Origin: Bradyrhizobium prioriisuperbiae
GTDB lineage: Bacteria; Pseudomonadota; Alphaproteobacteria; Rhizobiales; Xanthobacteraceae
Assembly (NCBI RefSeq): GCF_032397745.1
Contig: NZ_CP135921.1
Location: 2,108,001 to 2,172,000, forward strand
Direction of reading: 5' to 3'
Length of the DNA stretch: 64,000 bases
A model generated the notes under the pieces. The model was given only the letters and a program-made list of their open reading frames with translations, had not been told where the DNA came from and ran no database searches. Position 1 is the stretch's first letter, and each line of letters opens with the position of its first letter. A program made the position numbers and the translations under genes. Positions 26,385 to 36,572 of the stretch are shown piece by piece.

Positions 26385-27649
26385 CGATTGGTCAGGCGAT
26401 CGATCATCGGCTGGGTGATGAGGCAGATGCCCTTCTCGGTGCGGCGGAAACGCTCCGCATCCGCAACCGGATCCTCACCGACAATCAGCCGATCGGGAAT
26501 CCGGACGCCGCGATCGACGATGGTGTTGATCAGGCGCGCGCCACGCCCGACCTGCACATGGGGCAACACCACCGTATTCTGGATGCGCGCCCCGCCATCG
26601 AGCCGCACGCCGGTGAACAGCAGCGAGCGTTTGACGCTGCCCGACACAATGCAGCCGCCGCCCACCAGCGAGTCTTCGGCGACTCCCGTATGGCCATTGC
26701 CGTCACCAACGAATTTCGCCGGCGGCGTCACCTCGGCGAAGGTCCAGATCGGCCAGTTGCGATCATAGAGATCGAGCGACGGCAGCGGATCCGTCAGATC
26801 GATATTGGCCTGCCAGTAGGCGTCCAGCGTGCCGACATCGCGCCAGTAGGCCTCGCCGTCCGGACTGCTGCGAACGCAGGAGTCCGAGAAGCGATGCGCC
26901 ACCGCATTGCCCTGCCGCACCAGGAAGGGAATGATGTCCTTGCCGAAATCGCGGCTCGATCCGCTGTGGGCCGCGTCGCGGCGCAACTGGTCGAACAGAA
27001 AATTGGTCTCGAACACATAGATGCCCATGCTGGCGAGCGCCATGTCGGGCTTGTCCGGCATGCCGGGCGGGTCCTCCGGCTTTTCCAGGAAGGACACGAT
27101 CTTGTCGGTGTCGTCGATGGCCATCACGCCGAAGCCGGACGCGTCCTCCCGCGGCACCTCGATGCATCCCACCGTGACGTCGGCGCCGGACTGCACGTGC
27201 TGCTGCAGCATCAGCTCATAGTCCATCTTGTAGACGTGGTCGCCCGCGAGGATGACCACATACTTCGGACGATGGCTCTTGATGATGTCGATGTTCTGGT
27301 ACACGGCATCGGCTGTGCCGGCATACCACATGGAATCGTCCATGCGCTGGCTCGCCGGCAGGATATCGAAACTCTCGTTGCGCTCCGGCCGCAGAAAATT
27401 CCAGCCGCGCTGCATGTGCCGGATCAGGCTGTGGGCCTTGTACTGGGTGGCGACCGCGATCCGGCGGATGCCCGAATTCAGCGCATTTGATATGGCGAAA
27501 TCGATGATCCGCGATTTGCAGCCGAAGAACACGGCGGGCTTGGCGCGCTTGTCGGTCAGCTCCAGCAGACGGCTGCCGCGTCCGCCGGCGAGGACATAGG
27601 CCATGGCATGGCGTGACACCGGTGCCGAATGGGTGCGGGGGCTCGCCAT
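26381..27649 (-). CDS. glgC: Glucose-1-phosphate adenylyltransferase GlgC
   Basis: A 422-residue enzyme making ADP-glucose from glucose-1-phosphate and ATP, the regulated step of glycogen synthesis. [20 protein letters not shown] is the pyrophosphorylase signature, and [28 protein letters not shown] and a C-terminal left-handed beta-helix ([20 protein letters not shown]) follow. It lies directly upstream of glgA with a four-base overlap. Allosteric control by sugar phosphates is known in the family. Confidence 0.95.
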   Translation of the reverse strand: MASPRTHSAPVSRHAMAYVLAGGRGSRLLELTDKRAKPAVFFGCKSRIIDFAISNALNSGIRRIAVATQYKAHSLIRHMQRGWNFLRPERNESFDILPASQRMDDSMWYAGTADAVYQNIDIIKSHRPKYVVILAGDHVYKMDYELMLQQHVQSGADVTVGCIEVPREDASGFGVMAIDDTDKIVSFLEKPEDPPGMPDKPDMALASMGIYVFETNFLFDQLRRDAAHSGSSRDFGKDIIPFLVRQGNAVAHRFSDSCVRSSPDGEAYWRDVGTLDAYWQANIDLTDPLPSLDLYDRNWPIWTFAEVTPPAKFVGDGNGHTGVAEDSLVGGGCIVSGSVKRSLLFTGVRLDGGARIQNTVVLPHVQVGRGARLINTIVDRGVRIPDRLIVGEDPVADAERFRRTEKGICLITQPMIDRLTNR

Positions 27650-27892
27650 GCGTTTTCTCCTCTTCGGAAGCCCGCAACTCTGCGGGGACTGTCAGCGAAG
27701 GCCTCCGTCCACGAACGACAGGCTGGCCGTTTCAGCGGGATGTGTCAACGAGAACGCCGCTGCCCCACGGCTCGTTCCTGATCTTGGCTGTCCGTTGAAA
27801 GATCGTGGCGTTCGTCCTCACTACGCCGCTAAAATATGCTTTAAGCCATTTCATGATGGCGCCATCGAATCAGGCGCGGCTCCGGATTTGGT

Positions 27893-30800
27893 ATGCACGT
27901 CTTCAATATTCCAGCCTCGGTTCCCTTCCTGCCGGCCCTGATCACGGCGCTGGTCGACGGCCGGCTGATCGAGGGATTCGAGGCGCGCCGGCAACCGGAA
28001 CGGCTGGCCGACGTCACGCTGTATCTGCCGACACGGCGCGCCGGCCGGATGGCGCGCGAAGTGTTCCTGGACGTGCTGCAGACCGACGCCGTGGTGCTGC
28101 CGCGGATCCTGCCGCTCGGCGACATCGACGAGGACGAACTCGCCTTCGCGCAGGCGGCCGCACACGCCCCGCTGCTCAGTCTCGATATTCCGCCGGCGCT
28201 CGGCGGCCTGGAGCGGCGGCTGGTGCTGGCGCAGCTGATCGGCGCCTGGGCAAAGACCACCGCGCCGAAAAATCCCGCCGACGCGCCGCTGGTGATCGGC
28301 GGCCCCGCCTCGACACTGGCGCTGGCCGACGACCTCGCACGGCTGATGGACGACATGACCACGCGCGAGGTGCCATGGCAGGCGCTGACGCAGCTCGTGC
28401 CCGACAACCTCGATGTGTACTGGCAGCAAACGCTGAAATTCCTGCACATCGCCACCAAGGCGTGGCCGGACTATTTGAAGGAACGCGACAAGATCGAGCC
28501 GGCACAGCGCCGCGACCAGTTGATCGAAGCGGAAGCCACGCGGCTTGCCACGCAGCCGACCGGCCCAGTGATCGCCGCCGGCTCCACCGGATCGATGCCG
28601 GCCACCGCGAAGTTCCTGCACGTCATCGCCAAGCTGCCGCATGGGGCTGTGGTGCTGCCGGGACTCGACACTGATCTCGATGCCGCCGCCTGGCAGTTGA
28701 TCGGCGGCACCCAGGATCGCAACGGCGCCACGCTGTCGATGCCGTCACCCGGCCATCCGCAATTCGCGCTGCATGCGCTGCTGGAGCGTTTCGGCCTGTC
28801 ACGCGACGATGTTGTGCCGCTGGAGGTCCATGCGCCGCAGGGACGCGAACTGCTGACATCCGAAGCGCTGCGGCCGGCCAGCGCCACCGCGCAATGGCAT
28901 CAGCGCCTGACTGACGCCGTCATCAGCCAGCGCATCGCCGACGGCATGACCGAGCTTGCGGTGATCGCCGCGCCGACCGCGGACATGGAGGCGCTGGCGA
29001 TCGCGGTGGCGATGCGCGAATCTTACGAGACCGCAGACAAGACCGTGGCATTGGTGACACCGGACCGGGCGCTGGCGCGCCGCGTGATGGCCGCACTCGA
29101 TCGCTGGAGGCTGGCGTTCGACGATTCCGGCGGCGATTCCCTGATGGACACCTCCGCCGGCCTGTTCGCGCGGCTGGTCGCGGCCGCGGCCACCGACAAT
29201 CTGGCACCGGCCACACTGCTGGCGCTGCTGAAGCACCCGCTGCTGCGGCTGGGGCAGCGCGCTGGCACATTCACCACCGCCATCGCCGACCTCGAACTGG
29301 CACTGCTGCGCGGCACCCGCCCGCAGGGCGGCACCCAGGGACTGCGCCGCGACTTCGACAGCTTCCGCGGCGAACTCGCCAAGCAGGCGCGCGGCGAGCC
29401 TTCGCTGCTGCATCGCTCCGAGCCACGCAGCCGCCTCGACGGAACGGCACTGGCTGGTGTCGACGACCTGATCGCGCGCCTCGCCACGGCGTTCGCGCCG
29501 CTCGAACAACTTGCCGTCGGCAAGGCGCATGATCTTGCTGATATCGCGGCCCGCCATCGCAAGGTCATCGACGCCCTGTCGCAGGATGCCTCCGGCATTG
29601 CCGTCGCCTTCGAGGGCAGCGACGGCTTGGCGCTGGCGCATGCCTTTGATGAGCTGCCCGATGACGGTTCGCCCAGCGGCGTGCCGCTGCCGCTGTCGGA
29701 CTATCCCGACGTGTTCCAGACCGCATTCGGCGATCGCATCGTGCGGCGACCACCGGTCGCCCATGCGCGGCTGCGCATCTACGGTCCGCTGGAAGCGCGC
29801 CTCACCACCAACGACTGCGTCATTCTCGGCGGCCTGGTCGAAGGCGTGTGGCCGCCGGAGCCGCGCATCGACCCCTGGCTCAATCGCCCGATGCGGCATA
29901 AGCTCGGCCTCGATCTGCCGGAGCGGCGCATCGGCCTCTCGGCCCACGACTTTGCGCAACTGCTCGGCGCGAAAGACGTGATCCTCAGCCATGCCGCCAA
30001 GGTCGGCGGTGCACCGGCGGTGGCCTCGCGCTTTCTGCATCGGCTGGAAGCTGTCGCCGGCGACACGCACTGGACCGCGGCCACGGCCAAGGGCGACACT
30101 TATCTCGCCTGGGCCGCGGCGCTCGACCGCCCCAATGCGGTGCGCCCGATCGGCCGGCCGCAGCCGAAGCCGCCGCGCGCCACGCGTCCGCTGAAAATGT
30201 CGGTCACCGAGATCGAGGACTGGCTGCGCGATCCCTACACGATCTATGCCCGGCGCATCCTGACGCTGCAGAAACTCGATCCCATCGACATGCCGCTGTC
30301 CGCCGCCGACCGCGGCTCGGCGATCCATGCCGCCATCGGCGATTTCACCCAAGTGTACAGCGACCACCTGCCACAGGATCCGGTGCGGGCGCTGCGCGCG
30401 ATCGGTGAAAAAGCGTTCGTGCCGCTGATGGACCGCCCCGAAGCCCGAGCGCTGTGGTGGCCGCGCTTCCAGCGCATCATCGCCTGGTTTGCCAACTGGG
30501 AAATCGAACGGCGCACCATGATCGCCGGCATCACGGCGGAAACCCGCGGCGAGATCGTCATTCCGCTCAGCCGCGGCCGCGCCTTCACATTGTCCGCCCG
30601 CGCCGACCGCATCGACCGGCGCAATGGCGGCGATTACGCCATTCTCGACTACAAGACCGGCGCGCCGCCGACCGGCAAGCAAGTGCGGATGGGGCTGTCG
30701 CCGCAGCTGACACTGGAAACCGCGATTCTGCGCGAAGGCGGCTTCGAGGGCATCCCGGCGGGATCGTCCGTCGGCGAGCTGATGTATGTCCGCCTCAGCG

Positions 30801-31054
30801 GCAACACGCCGCCCGGCAAGGCCGAGCCGCTGGAGCTGACACGCGACCGACGCACCGATCCGGCGATTTCTCCCGATGAAGCGGCGATCGAGGCGCGCAA
30901 CAAGCTGGAGGCGCTGATCCGCAAGTTCGAAAACGAGGACCAGGCCTACACGTCGCTGAACCTCACCATGTGGGCGAACCGCTACGGCGACTATGACGAC
31001 CTTGCCCGCATCAAGGAATGGTCGGCGGCCGGCGATGGCGGAGACGAGCTGTGA
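27893..31054 (+). CDS. addB: Double-strand break repair helicase-nuclease subunit AddB
   Basis: A 1053-residue AddB of the alphaproteobacterial type. It works with AddA to resect double-strand ends before RecA loading. The C-terminal RecB-type nuclease is visible in YAILDYKTGAPPTGKQVRMG, and a helicase-like N-terminal region contains LYLPTRRAGRMAREVF in place of a classical Walker A. MSVTEIEDWLRDPYTIYARRIL marks the nuclease-domain start. The stop overlaps the addA GTG start by four bases. Confidence 0.93.
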   Translation: MHVFNIPASVPFLPALITALVDGRLIEGFEARRQPERLADVTLYLPTRRAGRMAREVFLDVLQTDAVVLPRILPLGDIDEDELAFAQAAAHAPLLSLDIPPALGGLERRLVLAQLIGAWAKTTAPKNPADAPLVIGGPASTLALADDLARLMDDMTTREVPWQALTQLVPDNLDVYWQQTLKFLHIATKAWPDYLKERDKIEPAQRRDQLIEAEATRLATQPTGPVIAAGSTGSMPATAKFLHVIAKLPHGAVVLPGLDTDLDAAAWQLIGGTQDRNGATLSMPSPGHPQFALHALLERFGLSRDDVVPLEVHAPQGRELLTSEALRPASATAQWHQRLTDAVISQRIADGMTELAVIAAPTADMEALAIAVAMRESYETADKTVALVTPDRALARRVMAALDRWRLAFDDSGGDSLMDTSAGLFARLVAAAATDNLAPATLLALLKHPLLRLGQRAGTFTTAIADLELALLRGTRPQGGTQGLRRDFDSFRGELAKQARGEPSLLHRSEPRSRLDGTALAGVDDLIARLATAFAPLEQLAVGKAHDLADIAARHRKVIDALSQDASGIAVAFEGSDGLALAHAFDELPDDGSPSGVPLPLSDYPDVFQTAFGDRIVRRPPVAHARLRIYGPLEARLTTNDCVILGGLVEGVWPPEPRIDPWLNRPMRHKLGLDLPERRIGLSAHDFAQLLGAKDVILSHAAKVGGAPAVASRFLHRLEAVAGDTHWTAATAKGDTYLAWAAALDRPNAVRPIGRPQPKPPRATRPLKMSVTEIEDWLRDPYTIYARRILTLQKLDPIDMPLSAADRGSAIHAAIGDFTQVYSDHLPQDPVRALRAIGEKAFVPLMDRPEARALWWPRFQRIIAWFANWEIERRTMIAGITAETRGEIVIPLSRGRAFTLSARADRIDRRNGGDYAILDYKTGAPPTGKQVRMGLSPQLTLETAILREGGFEGIPAGSSVGELMYVRLSGNTPPGKAEPLELTRDRRTDPAISPDEAAIEARNKLEALIRKFENEDQAYTSLNLTMWANRYGDYDDLARIKEWSAAGDGGDEL

Positions 31055-34000
31055 GTGGTCCGCGCCTCATTCCGCAGGACGCTCGCGCCAAACAGACGCG
31101 CGCCTCCAATCCCGCGGCCTCGGTGTTCGTCTCGGCCAATGCCGGTTCGGGCAAGACCCACGTGCTGGTGCAGCGGGTGATCCGGCTGCTGCTCGCCGAC
31201 GTGGCGCCGGAAAAGATCCTCTGTATCACCTTCACCAAGGCCGCCGCTGCCAACATGGCGGAGCGGGTGTTCGAAACGCTCGGGCACTGGATCACGCTTG
31301 ACGATACGGCCCTCGACGCCGCGATCCGCGATGCCGGCGCAACCACTGGACCGGCGATGCGGCGTCGCGCGCGCGAGCTCTTCGCCTGCGCGCTGGAGAC
31401 GCCGGGCGGCCTGAAGGTGCAGACCATCCACGCGCTGTGCACCCGGCTGCTGCAGCAGTTTCCGTTCGAAGCGAATGTGCCGGCGCGCTTCAGCGTGCTG
31501 GATGACCGCGACCAGAACGACCTGATGGAACGCGCCAGCCTCAAGGTGCTGCTCGACGCCGCGGCGAAGTCCGACAGCCTGGCCGGCCAGGCGCTCGCCA
31601 CCGCCATGACCAGCGCCGCCGATGTCACCTTCCGCGATGTGGTGCGCGAAGCGGTGCTCAGCCGCGACTATTTTCAGGCCTGGACCCATCAGGCCCGTAC
31701 CCTCGACACGGCGCTGGCGCAGCTGAACCAGGCACTCGGCGTCGTGCCCGGCGACAGTCTCGAGCAGATCGAAGGCGAGATCGTGGATGGGCCGCATCTG
31801 CCGCGCATCGACTGGGCCGCGATATCAGCGCAGTTTGCCAATGGCTCGAAGTCTGACGGCGACCAGGCGGAGCGGCTGCAACTGGCCCTCAGCCTCAGCG
31901 GCACCGCGCAGGTCGAGGCTTATCTCGGCATTTTCTTCACCGGCGCGGGCGAACTGCGCAAATCGCTGCTGACCAAATCTCTCGCCAAGGACAATCCGGG
32001 CCTTGCAGCGGCGCTGGAGCGCGAAGCGTCGCGGGTGCTGGCACTGTTGCAGCGCCGCCGCGCCGTCGCCATTCGCGACCGCACCCGGGCGCTGCTGGTG
32101 ATCGCCACCGCCGCCGCCGACAACTACCGCCGCGAGAAGGAAGAGCGCGGCCTGCTCGACTATGACGACCTGATCGACAAGACGCTGGCCATGCTGGAGC
32201 GTACCGCGTCGAGCTGGGTGCACTTCAAGCTCGACCAGGGCGTCGACCATGTGCTGATCGACGAGGCGCAGGACACCAGCCCGCGGCAGTGGGACATCGT
32301 CGAGCATATCGTCTCGGAATTCACCTCCGGCGCGGGCGCGCGCGGCGGCATCAAGCGCACCATTTTCGCCGTCGGCGACGAGAAGCAGTCGATCTTCTCG
32401 TTCCAGGGCGCGGCGCCGCGCGAGTTCGACCTGCGCCGTGGCCGCTTCAAATCCCGTTTCGAGGCCGCCGAACTGACGTTCGACCCGGTGGTGTTCAACT
32501 ATTCCTTCCGCTCCGGCGCCGGCGTACTGCAGGCGGTGCAGAGCACGTTCAAGACGCCGGAAATCTATCGCAGCGTCACCTCCGACACCGACGGCATGGC
32601 GCCGCACATGGCGCTGGAGGACGCAGCGCCCGCCATGATCGAGCTGTGGGAATTGCAGGAGGCCGACGAGCGACAGGACCTGGAAGGCTGGCAGGCGCCG
32701 TTCGACGCAGTGTCGGAGACGAGCCCCGAGGTGAAACTGGCGCAGCGCATCCGCGACCGCATCAAGGCGCTCATCACCGAGCGCACCGCGACCGGGATCG
32801 CGAGCAAACGGCGCCTGCTGCGGTATGGCGATATCCTGATCCTGGTGCGCCGGCGCGGCAAGACCTTCAGTGCGGTGATCCAGGCGCTGAAACAATCCGG
32901 CATCCCGGTGGCCGGCGCGGACCGGCTGAAGCTGACCGAGCACATCGCGATCATCGACCTGATGAACCTCGCCGATGCGCTGCTGTTTCGCCGCGACGAC
33001 CTGGCGCTGGCGGTGGCGCTGAAGAGCCCGCTGTTCGGGCTCGGCGACGACGAGCTGTTTCGCCTGGCCCACGATCGCAAGGGCAGCCTGCGTGATGCCC
33101 TGACGCGACATGCTGACGGTGATCTCGTGTTCAAGGCCACACTGCAGCGGCTGGAGAGTTATGAAGCGCGCGCGCTCAGCGGCACCCCGTTCGCGTTCTA
33201 TGCCTGGCTGCTCGGCGGCGATGACGGCCGCGCCCGGATGCTGGCGCGGCTGGGCGCCGAGGCCAACGATGCGCTCGACGAATTCCTGGAGCTGGCGCTG
33301 AGTTATGAGCGTCGCGGCCCCGCCTCGCTGCAGGGCTTCATGGCCTGGCTGCGCTCCGCCGACACCGACATCAAGCGCGACATGGAGATCTCGCGCGACG
33401 AAGTGCGGGTGATGACGGTGCACGGCGCCAAAGGCCTGGAAGCGCCGGTGGTGATCCTCGCCGACACCACGTCGTCGCCGACCGACACCCAGCGGCTCAG
33501 CCTGATCCGCCTGCCCCATGCACACGGCGCCGGCGGCACCTGCGTGGTGTGGGCCGGCCGCAAGGCCGACGATCCCGCAAGCGTCGCCGCCGCCCGCGCG
33601 GCCATGACCGGCGACACCGAAGACGAGTACCGGCGGCTGCTGTATGTGGCGATGACCCGCGCCGCCGACCGGCTGATTGTCGGCGGCTGCATGCCCGGCA
33701 ATCGCAACGAGGTGCGCGAGCACTCCTGGTATGACCTGATCCGCAAGGGCCTCGAGACGTCCGATCTCGCGGAAGAGACGATCGAGACCCGCCACGGCCC
33801 GGTGCGCCACTACACGCGATCGGCCGATCCGCTGCTGCCGGCGCCGATTTCTGCCGCGGCCGAGCCGGAAAGCACCGCGCCGCTGCCACCGTGGCTGCGC
33901 ACATCGGCGCCGCGCGACCGCATCGACACCGTGCTGTTGCGCCCCTCCGAAACCGACGACGGCACGGGACATGAAACCAAGCCCGGCGAAGCCGCAGCCC

Positions 34001-34533
34001 AGCGCGCCCGCGCGCTCAAGCGCGGCGTGCTGGTACACCGGCTGCTGCAGTCATTGCCCGATATCGCCGCCGAACGACGGCGCGAGGTGGCGCTGCGCCA
34101 TCTCGCCCGCAATGTCGCCGACTGGGACGAGACCGAGCGCACCGCGCTGGCCGACCAGGTCGCGGCACTGATCGCGGCCGAGAAGTTCGCGGCCGTGTTC
34201 GCCGCCGGCAGCCGCGCCGAGGTTCCGATCGTGGGGCGGCTCACGCGATTCGGCCTGCCGCCGGTGCTGGTGTCCGGCCAGATCGACCGGCTGGTGGTGA
34301 CGCCGACGGAGATCCTGATCATCGACTACAAGACGAATCACAACCCGCCTAAGACCGCGGCCGAGGCGCCGGCGGCCTATCTGCGCCAGCTCGCGCTGTA
34401 CCGCGCTTTGCTCGGCCGCCTGTATCCCCAGGCTATCGTCCGGGCGGCGCTGCTGTGGACAGAAGCCGCTGAAATCATGGAGATTCCCGCTCCCGTCCTG
34501 GACGCAGAGCTGGCCCGCATCATCTCCTCGTGA
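31051..34533 (+). CDS. addA: Double-strand break repair helicase AddA
   Basis: An 1160-residue UvrD/Rep-type helicase with C-terminal nuclease. Walker A is ANAGSGKTHVLVQR, motif II VLIDEAQDTSPRQWDI, motif VI-like YVAMTRAADRL, and the nuclease motif IIDYKTNHNPP. The GTG at 31051 (GTGA overlap with addB) gives a sensible N-terminus; an in-frame ATG at 31018 is the alternative. The addB-addA-trxA order is typical of Rhizobiales. Confidence 0.94.
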   Translation: MSGPRLIPQDARAKQTRASNPAASVFVSANAGSGKTHVLVQRVIRLLLADVAPEKILCITFTKAAAANMAERVFETLGHWITLDDTALDAAIRDAGATTGPAMRRRARELFACALETPGGLKVQTIHALCTRLLQQFPFEANVPARFSVLDDRDQNDLMERASLKVLLDAAAKSDSLAGQALATAMTSAADVTFRDVVREAVLSRDYFQAWTHQARTLDTALAQLNQALGVVPGDSLEQIEGEIVDGPHLPRIDWAAISAQFANGSKSDGDQAERLQLALSLSGTAQVEAYLGIFFTGAGELRKSLLTKSLAKDNPGLAAALEREASRVLALLQRRRAVAIRDRTRALLVIATAAADNYRREKEERGLLDYDDLIDKTLAMLERTASSWVHFKLDQGVDHVLIDEAQDTSPRQWDIVEHIVSEFTSGAGARGGIKRTIFAVGDEKQSIFSFQGAAPREFDLRRGRFKSRFEAAELTFDPVVFNYSFRSGAGVLQAVQSTFKTPEIYRSVTSDTDGMAPHMALEDAAPAMIELWELQEADERQDLEGWQAPFDAVSETSPEVKLAQRIRDRIKALITERTATGIASKRRLLRYGDILILVRRRGKTFSAVIQALKQSGIPVAGADRLKLTEHIAIIDLMNLADALLFRRDDLALAVALKSPLFGLGDDELFRLAHDRKGSLRDALTRHADGDLVFKATLQRLESYEARALSGTPFAFYAWLLGGDDGRARMLARLGAEANDALDEFLELALSYERRGPASLQGFMAWLRSADTDIKRDMEISRDEVRVMTVHGAKGLEAPVVILADTTSSPTDTQRLSLIRLPHAHGAGGTCVVWAGRKADDPASVAAARAAMTGDTEDEYRRLLYVAMTRAADRLIVGGCMPGNRNEVREHSWYDLIRKGLETSDLAEETIETRHGPVRHYTRSADPLLPAPISAAAEPESTAPLPPWLRTSAPRDRIDTVLLRPSETDDGTGHETKPGEAAAQRARALKRGVLVHRLLQSLPDIAAERRREVALRHLARNVADWDETERTALADQVAALIAAEKFAAVFAAGSRAEVPIVGRLTRFGLPPVLVSGQIDRLVVTPTEILIIDYKTNHNPPKTAAEAPAAYLRQLALYRALLGRLYPQAIVRAALLWTEAAEIMEIPAPVLDAELARIISS

Positions 34534-34624
34534 CGAGCCTTGACCCGGCAACAGGCCGTTCATAGGTTCGTTTTATCTTTTTGGCGCGAATCTCCGCACG
34601 TTCCCCAGTTCAACGAGGCTCATC

Positions 34625-34945
34625 ATGTCGGTCGGCAAGGTATCGGACGCCAATTTCGAAGCAGAGGTCCTGAAGGCGTCGGGACCGGTCGTGGTCGATT
34701 TCTGGGCCGAGTGGTGCGGTCCCTGCCGCATGATCGCTCCCGCGCTTGACGAGATCGCCGGCGTGATGGGCGAGAAGGTCAAGATCGTGAAGCTCAATGT
34801 CGACGAGAATCCGCAGACCGCCTCCAAGTATGGCGTGATGTCGATCCCGACTTTGATGATCTTCAAGGGCGGCGAGATGGCCTCGCGCCAGGTCGGCGCC
34901 GCGCCGAAGGCGAAGCTGCAGCAGTGGATCAACACCGCGGTCTGA
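34625..34945 (+). CDS. trxA: Thioredoxin TrxA
   Basis: A 106-residue thioredoxin, the general cytoplasmic protein disulfide reductant. The active site is [14 protein letters not shown], followed by the cis-proline segment [12 protein letters not shown]. The whole length matches E. coli TrxA. It follows addA after 91 bases and is closed by a strong terminator. Confidence 0.97.
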   Translation: MSVGKVSDANFEAEVLKASGPVVVDFWAEWCGPCRMIAPALDEIAGVMGEKVKIVKLNVDENPQTASKYGVMSIPTLMIFKGGEMASRQVGAAPKAKLQQWINTAV

Positions 34946-34969
34946 TCGCGCCTCGCATGTGATTACGAG

Positions 34970-34997
34970 ACGGCCGGCCTCGCGCCGGCCGTTTTGT
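34970..34997 (+). terminator. Rho-independent terminator of trxA
   Basis: A 9-bp stem ACGGCCGGC (34970-34978), loop CTCGC, GCCGGCCGT (34984-34992), then a T-rich tail (TTTTGTTTTT), 25 bases after the trxA stop. Confidence 0.9.
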
Positions 34998-35045
34998 TTT
35001 TGATGATTGTTCTTCACGCAAATGGAACAGCAGACGTCGTCTAGC

Positions 35046-35440
35046 TCAGACAACGAGCTCCTCAATCAGCTCGCACAGGCGAGTCTCATCACCATCGCTT
35101 GCTGAGAGACCTTGATAGAAATTTGCGGCCTTGAGTTCGCCGAATAGCTTATTTGCCTGACTCTCTCGATATTTTCGGGAAAGCAAAACGGATTACCGCC
35201 CTTTGCGATGCGCACCGAGCGTGGCTTTCCCGCCCATTCGTAGACATCCTGAAACAGATGATGATGCACGGCACAGTAATGTGCAAAATCCAATTCACCG
35301 CCCGGCAACGGCTCAGTCGCACGCTGCGTGCTGATTTCCGCTTCGAAAGCATTCAAATCCGCGGCTTCGCGAAGATCCAGCTTGTTCCTTAAGACAGTGG
35401 AGCGGTCGTAAGTATAAGGATCATCGCTCGCATCGTACAT
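35046..35440 (-). pseudogene. Decayed Fic/Doc-type toxin, catalytic motif missing
   Basis: From ATG at 35440 the frame reads as the N-terminal half of a Fic AMP-transferase (STVLRNKLDLREA, LDFAHYCAVHHHLFQDVYEWA and SVRIAKGGNPFCFPENIE). It then leaves the family reading frame at a CTCTCTC tract (35161-35167) and ends at 35066. Skipping two bases restores Fic-like text (NKLFGELKAANFYQGLS) up to a stop at 35046-35048. In neither reading is HPFxxGNGR, the catalytic motif, present, so an internal deletion is also likely. Activity should be lost. It follows the antitoxin-like gene by 11 bases. Confidence 0.8.
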
Positions 35441-35451
35441 CTGATCGGCGC

Positions 35452-35652
35452 TTAGCCCTTGCGATGCGCCCGAATGATGGTCTTGCGGGCGTCTTCGGCC
35501 GAAAGGCCCTTCGCCGTCGAATTTTCGGCCCGCCTGACCATCGCCGCCGACAAACGAATGCCTTCGACCGAGCTGATCTTGGTGAAGCTGTCCCGGCCAA
35601 TCACGTAACCGGTTCGGCTTGCTTTTTCGGGCATCTTTTTCTGGTTCGGCAT
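35452..35652 (-). CDS. Fic-associated antitoxin-like small protein
   Basis: A 66-residue basic protein. The segment YVIGRDSFTKISSVEGIRLS followed by AEDARKTIIRAHRKG resembles small proteins encoded directly before Fic toxins in rhizobia, which act like VbhA inhibitors. The canonical inhibitory S/T-xxx-E-G/N pattern is not exact here (Ile occupies the first position). The reading frame is intact although the toxin behind it is broken. Identification rests on context and visual resemblance. Confidence 0.65.
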   Translation of the reverse strand: MPNQKKMPEKASRTGYVIGRDSFTKISSVEGIRLSAAMVRRAENSTAKGLSAEDARKTIIRAHRKG

Positions 35653-35718
35653 GATCGAAGCCTAGCATGAATTCAACGGCTTCGCCACACGTCCGAATCC
35701 TCGCACTTGCGCTGAAGC

Positions 35719-36462
35719 CTAACGTACCCAGCCGCTGCCGAGTGCGCGAACCCAGGTGCCGCGCCCCTTGCTCTGCGCTAGCGCGATCATGCGTGCGGGA
35801 TCGTACGGCACATAACGGAACGTCACCTGCCAGCGGCCACTGCTGTTGTCGAGAATGGCGTAGCAGGGATCCGGCGTGCCGGTTTCCACCACATGCGGCA
35901 CCGCGTGGGTCGGATCGGAGTAACCGGGGCAGCCGGCGCTGCCGGGATTGACGATCAAACGGCCATCGGGGAGGCGCACCACGCGTGGCAGATGGCTGTG
36001 TCCGCACAGGATCAGCGACTGCGAAATTCCTTCCGCAAATTTTTCGATCTGGGCCAGCGGCGCCAAGGCGACCGTGCCGTCCGGACGCGCGGTTTCGAGC
36101 CAGTAGGTTTCGTCGTGCACGGGCGTCGCGTGGCACAGAAAAACACTGTTGCGAAACACCTCTGTCATCGGCAGCGCGCGCAGCCAGTCGAGATGAACGC
36201 GCTCGAGCTGGCCGTGGACGTCGGCCTCCCACGGCCCCATGCCGTCGAGCGACAGGTCGGTCAGAAACCGATCGTGGTTGCCACGCACCGTCACCATGTC
36301 GCGCGCCATCAACAACTCGATGGTGCGCCGCGCCTCCAGCGGGCCGCTGGCGACATCGCCGAGATTGACGATGTCGGTGATGCCCTGCGCGTCGATGTCG
36401 GCAAGCACGGCCTCCAATGCATCACTGTTGCCGTGAATGTCGGCGATTGCGGCAAACTGCAT
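35719..36462 (-). CDS. Calcineurin-like metallophosphoesterase
   Basis: A 247-residue metallophosphoesterase of the YfcE/MJ0936-like group. Metal-binding blocks appear in order: FAAIADIHGNSDAL, IVNLGDVASGP, TVRGNHDRFL and LILCGHSHLPRV. It likely cleaves a phosphodiester or phosphomonoester in the cytoplasm; the substrate is not evident. ATG at 36462 puts the DIHGN motif close to the N-terminus, as usual; a start at 36522 would add 20 residues. Confidence 0.88.
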   Translation of the reverse strand: MQFAAIADIHGNSDALEAVLADIDAQGITDIVNLGDVASGPLEARRTIELLMARDMVTVRGNHDRFLTDLSLDGMGPWEADVHGQLERVHLDWLRALPMTEVFRNSVFLCHATPVHDETYWLETARPDGTVALAPLAQIEKFAEGISQSLILCGHSHLPRVVRLPDGRLIVNPGSAGCPGYSDPTHAVPHVVETGTPDPCYAILDNSSGRWQVTFRYVPYDPARMIALAQSKGRGTWVRALGSGWVR

Positions 36463-36572
36463 TGGGAGGCCTTTCAAAACAGAGATAGGACAGCACGAAG
36501 ATGGTTCGAAAAGATCATGCACAGCGGCGAAGATAAAGCACGATTGCGCGCCACGGCGGGCCTGCCGTTTGG

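Noticed and set aside
28799..34038. Long antisense frames opposite addB (28799-30682) and addA (31825-34038)
   Set aside because: The same reason: mirror frames of GC-rich coding sequence without recognisable motifs.
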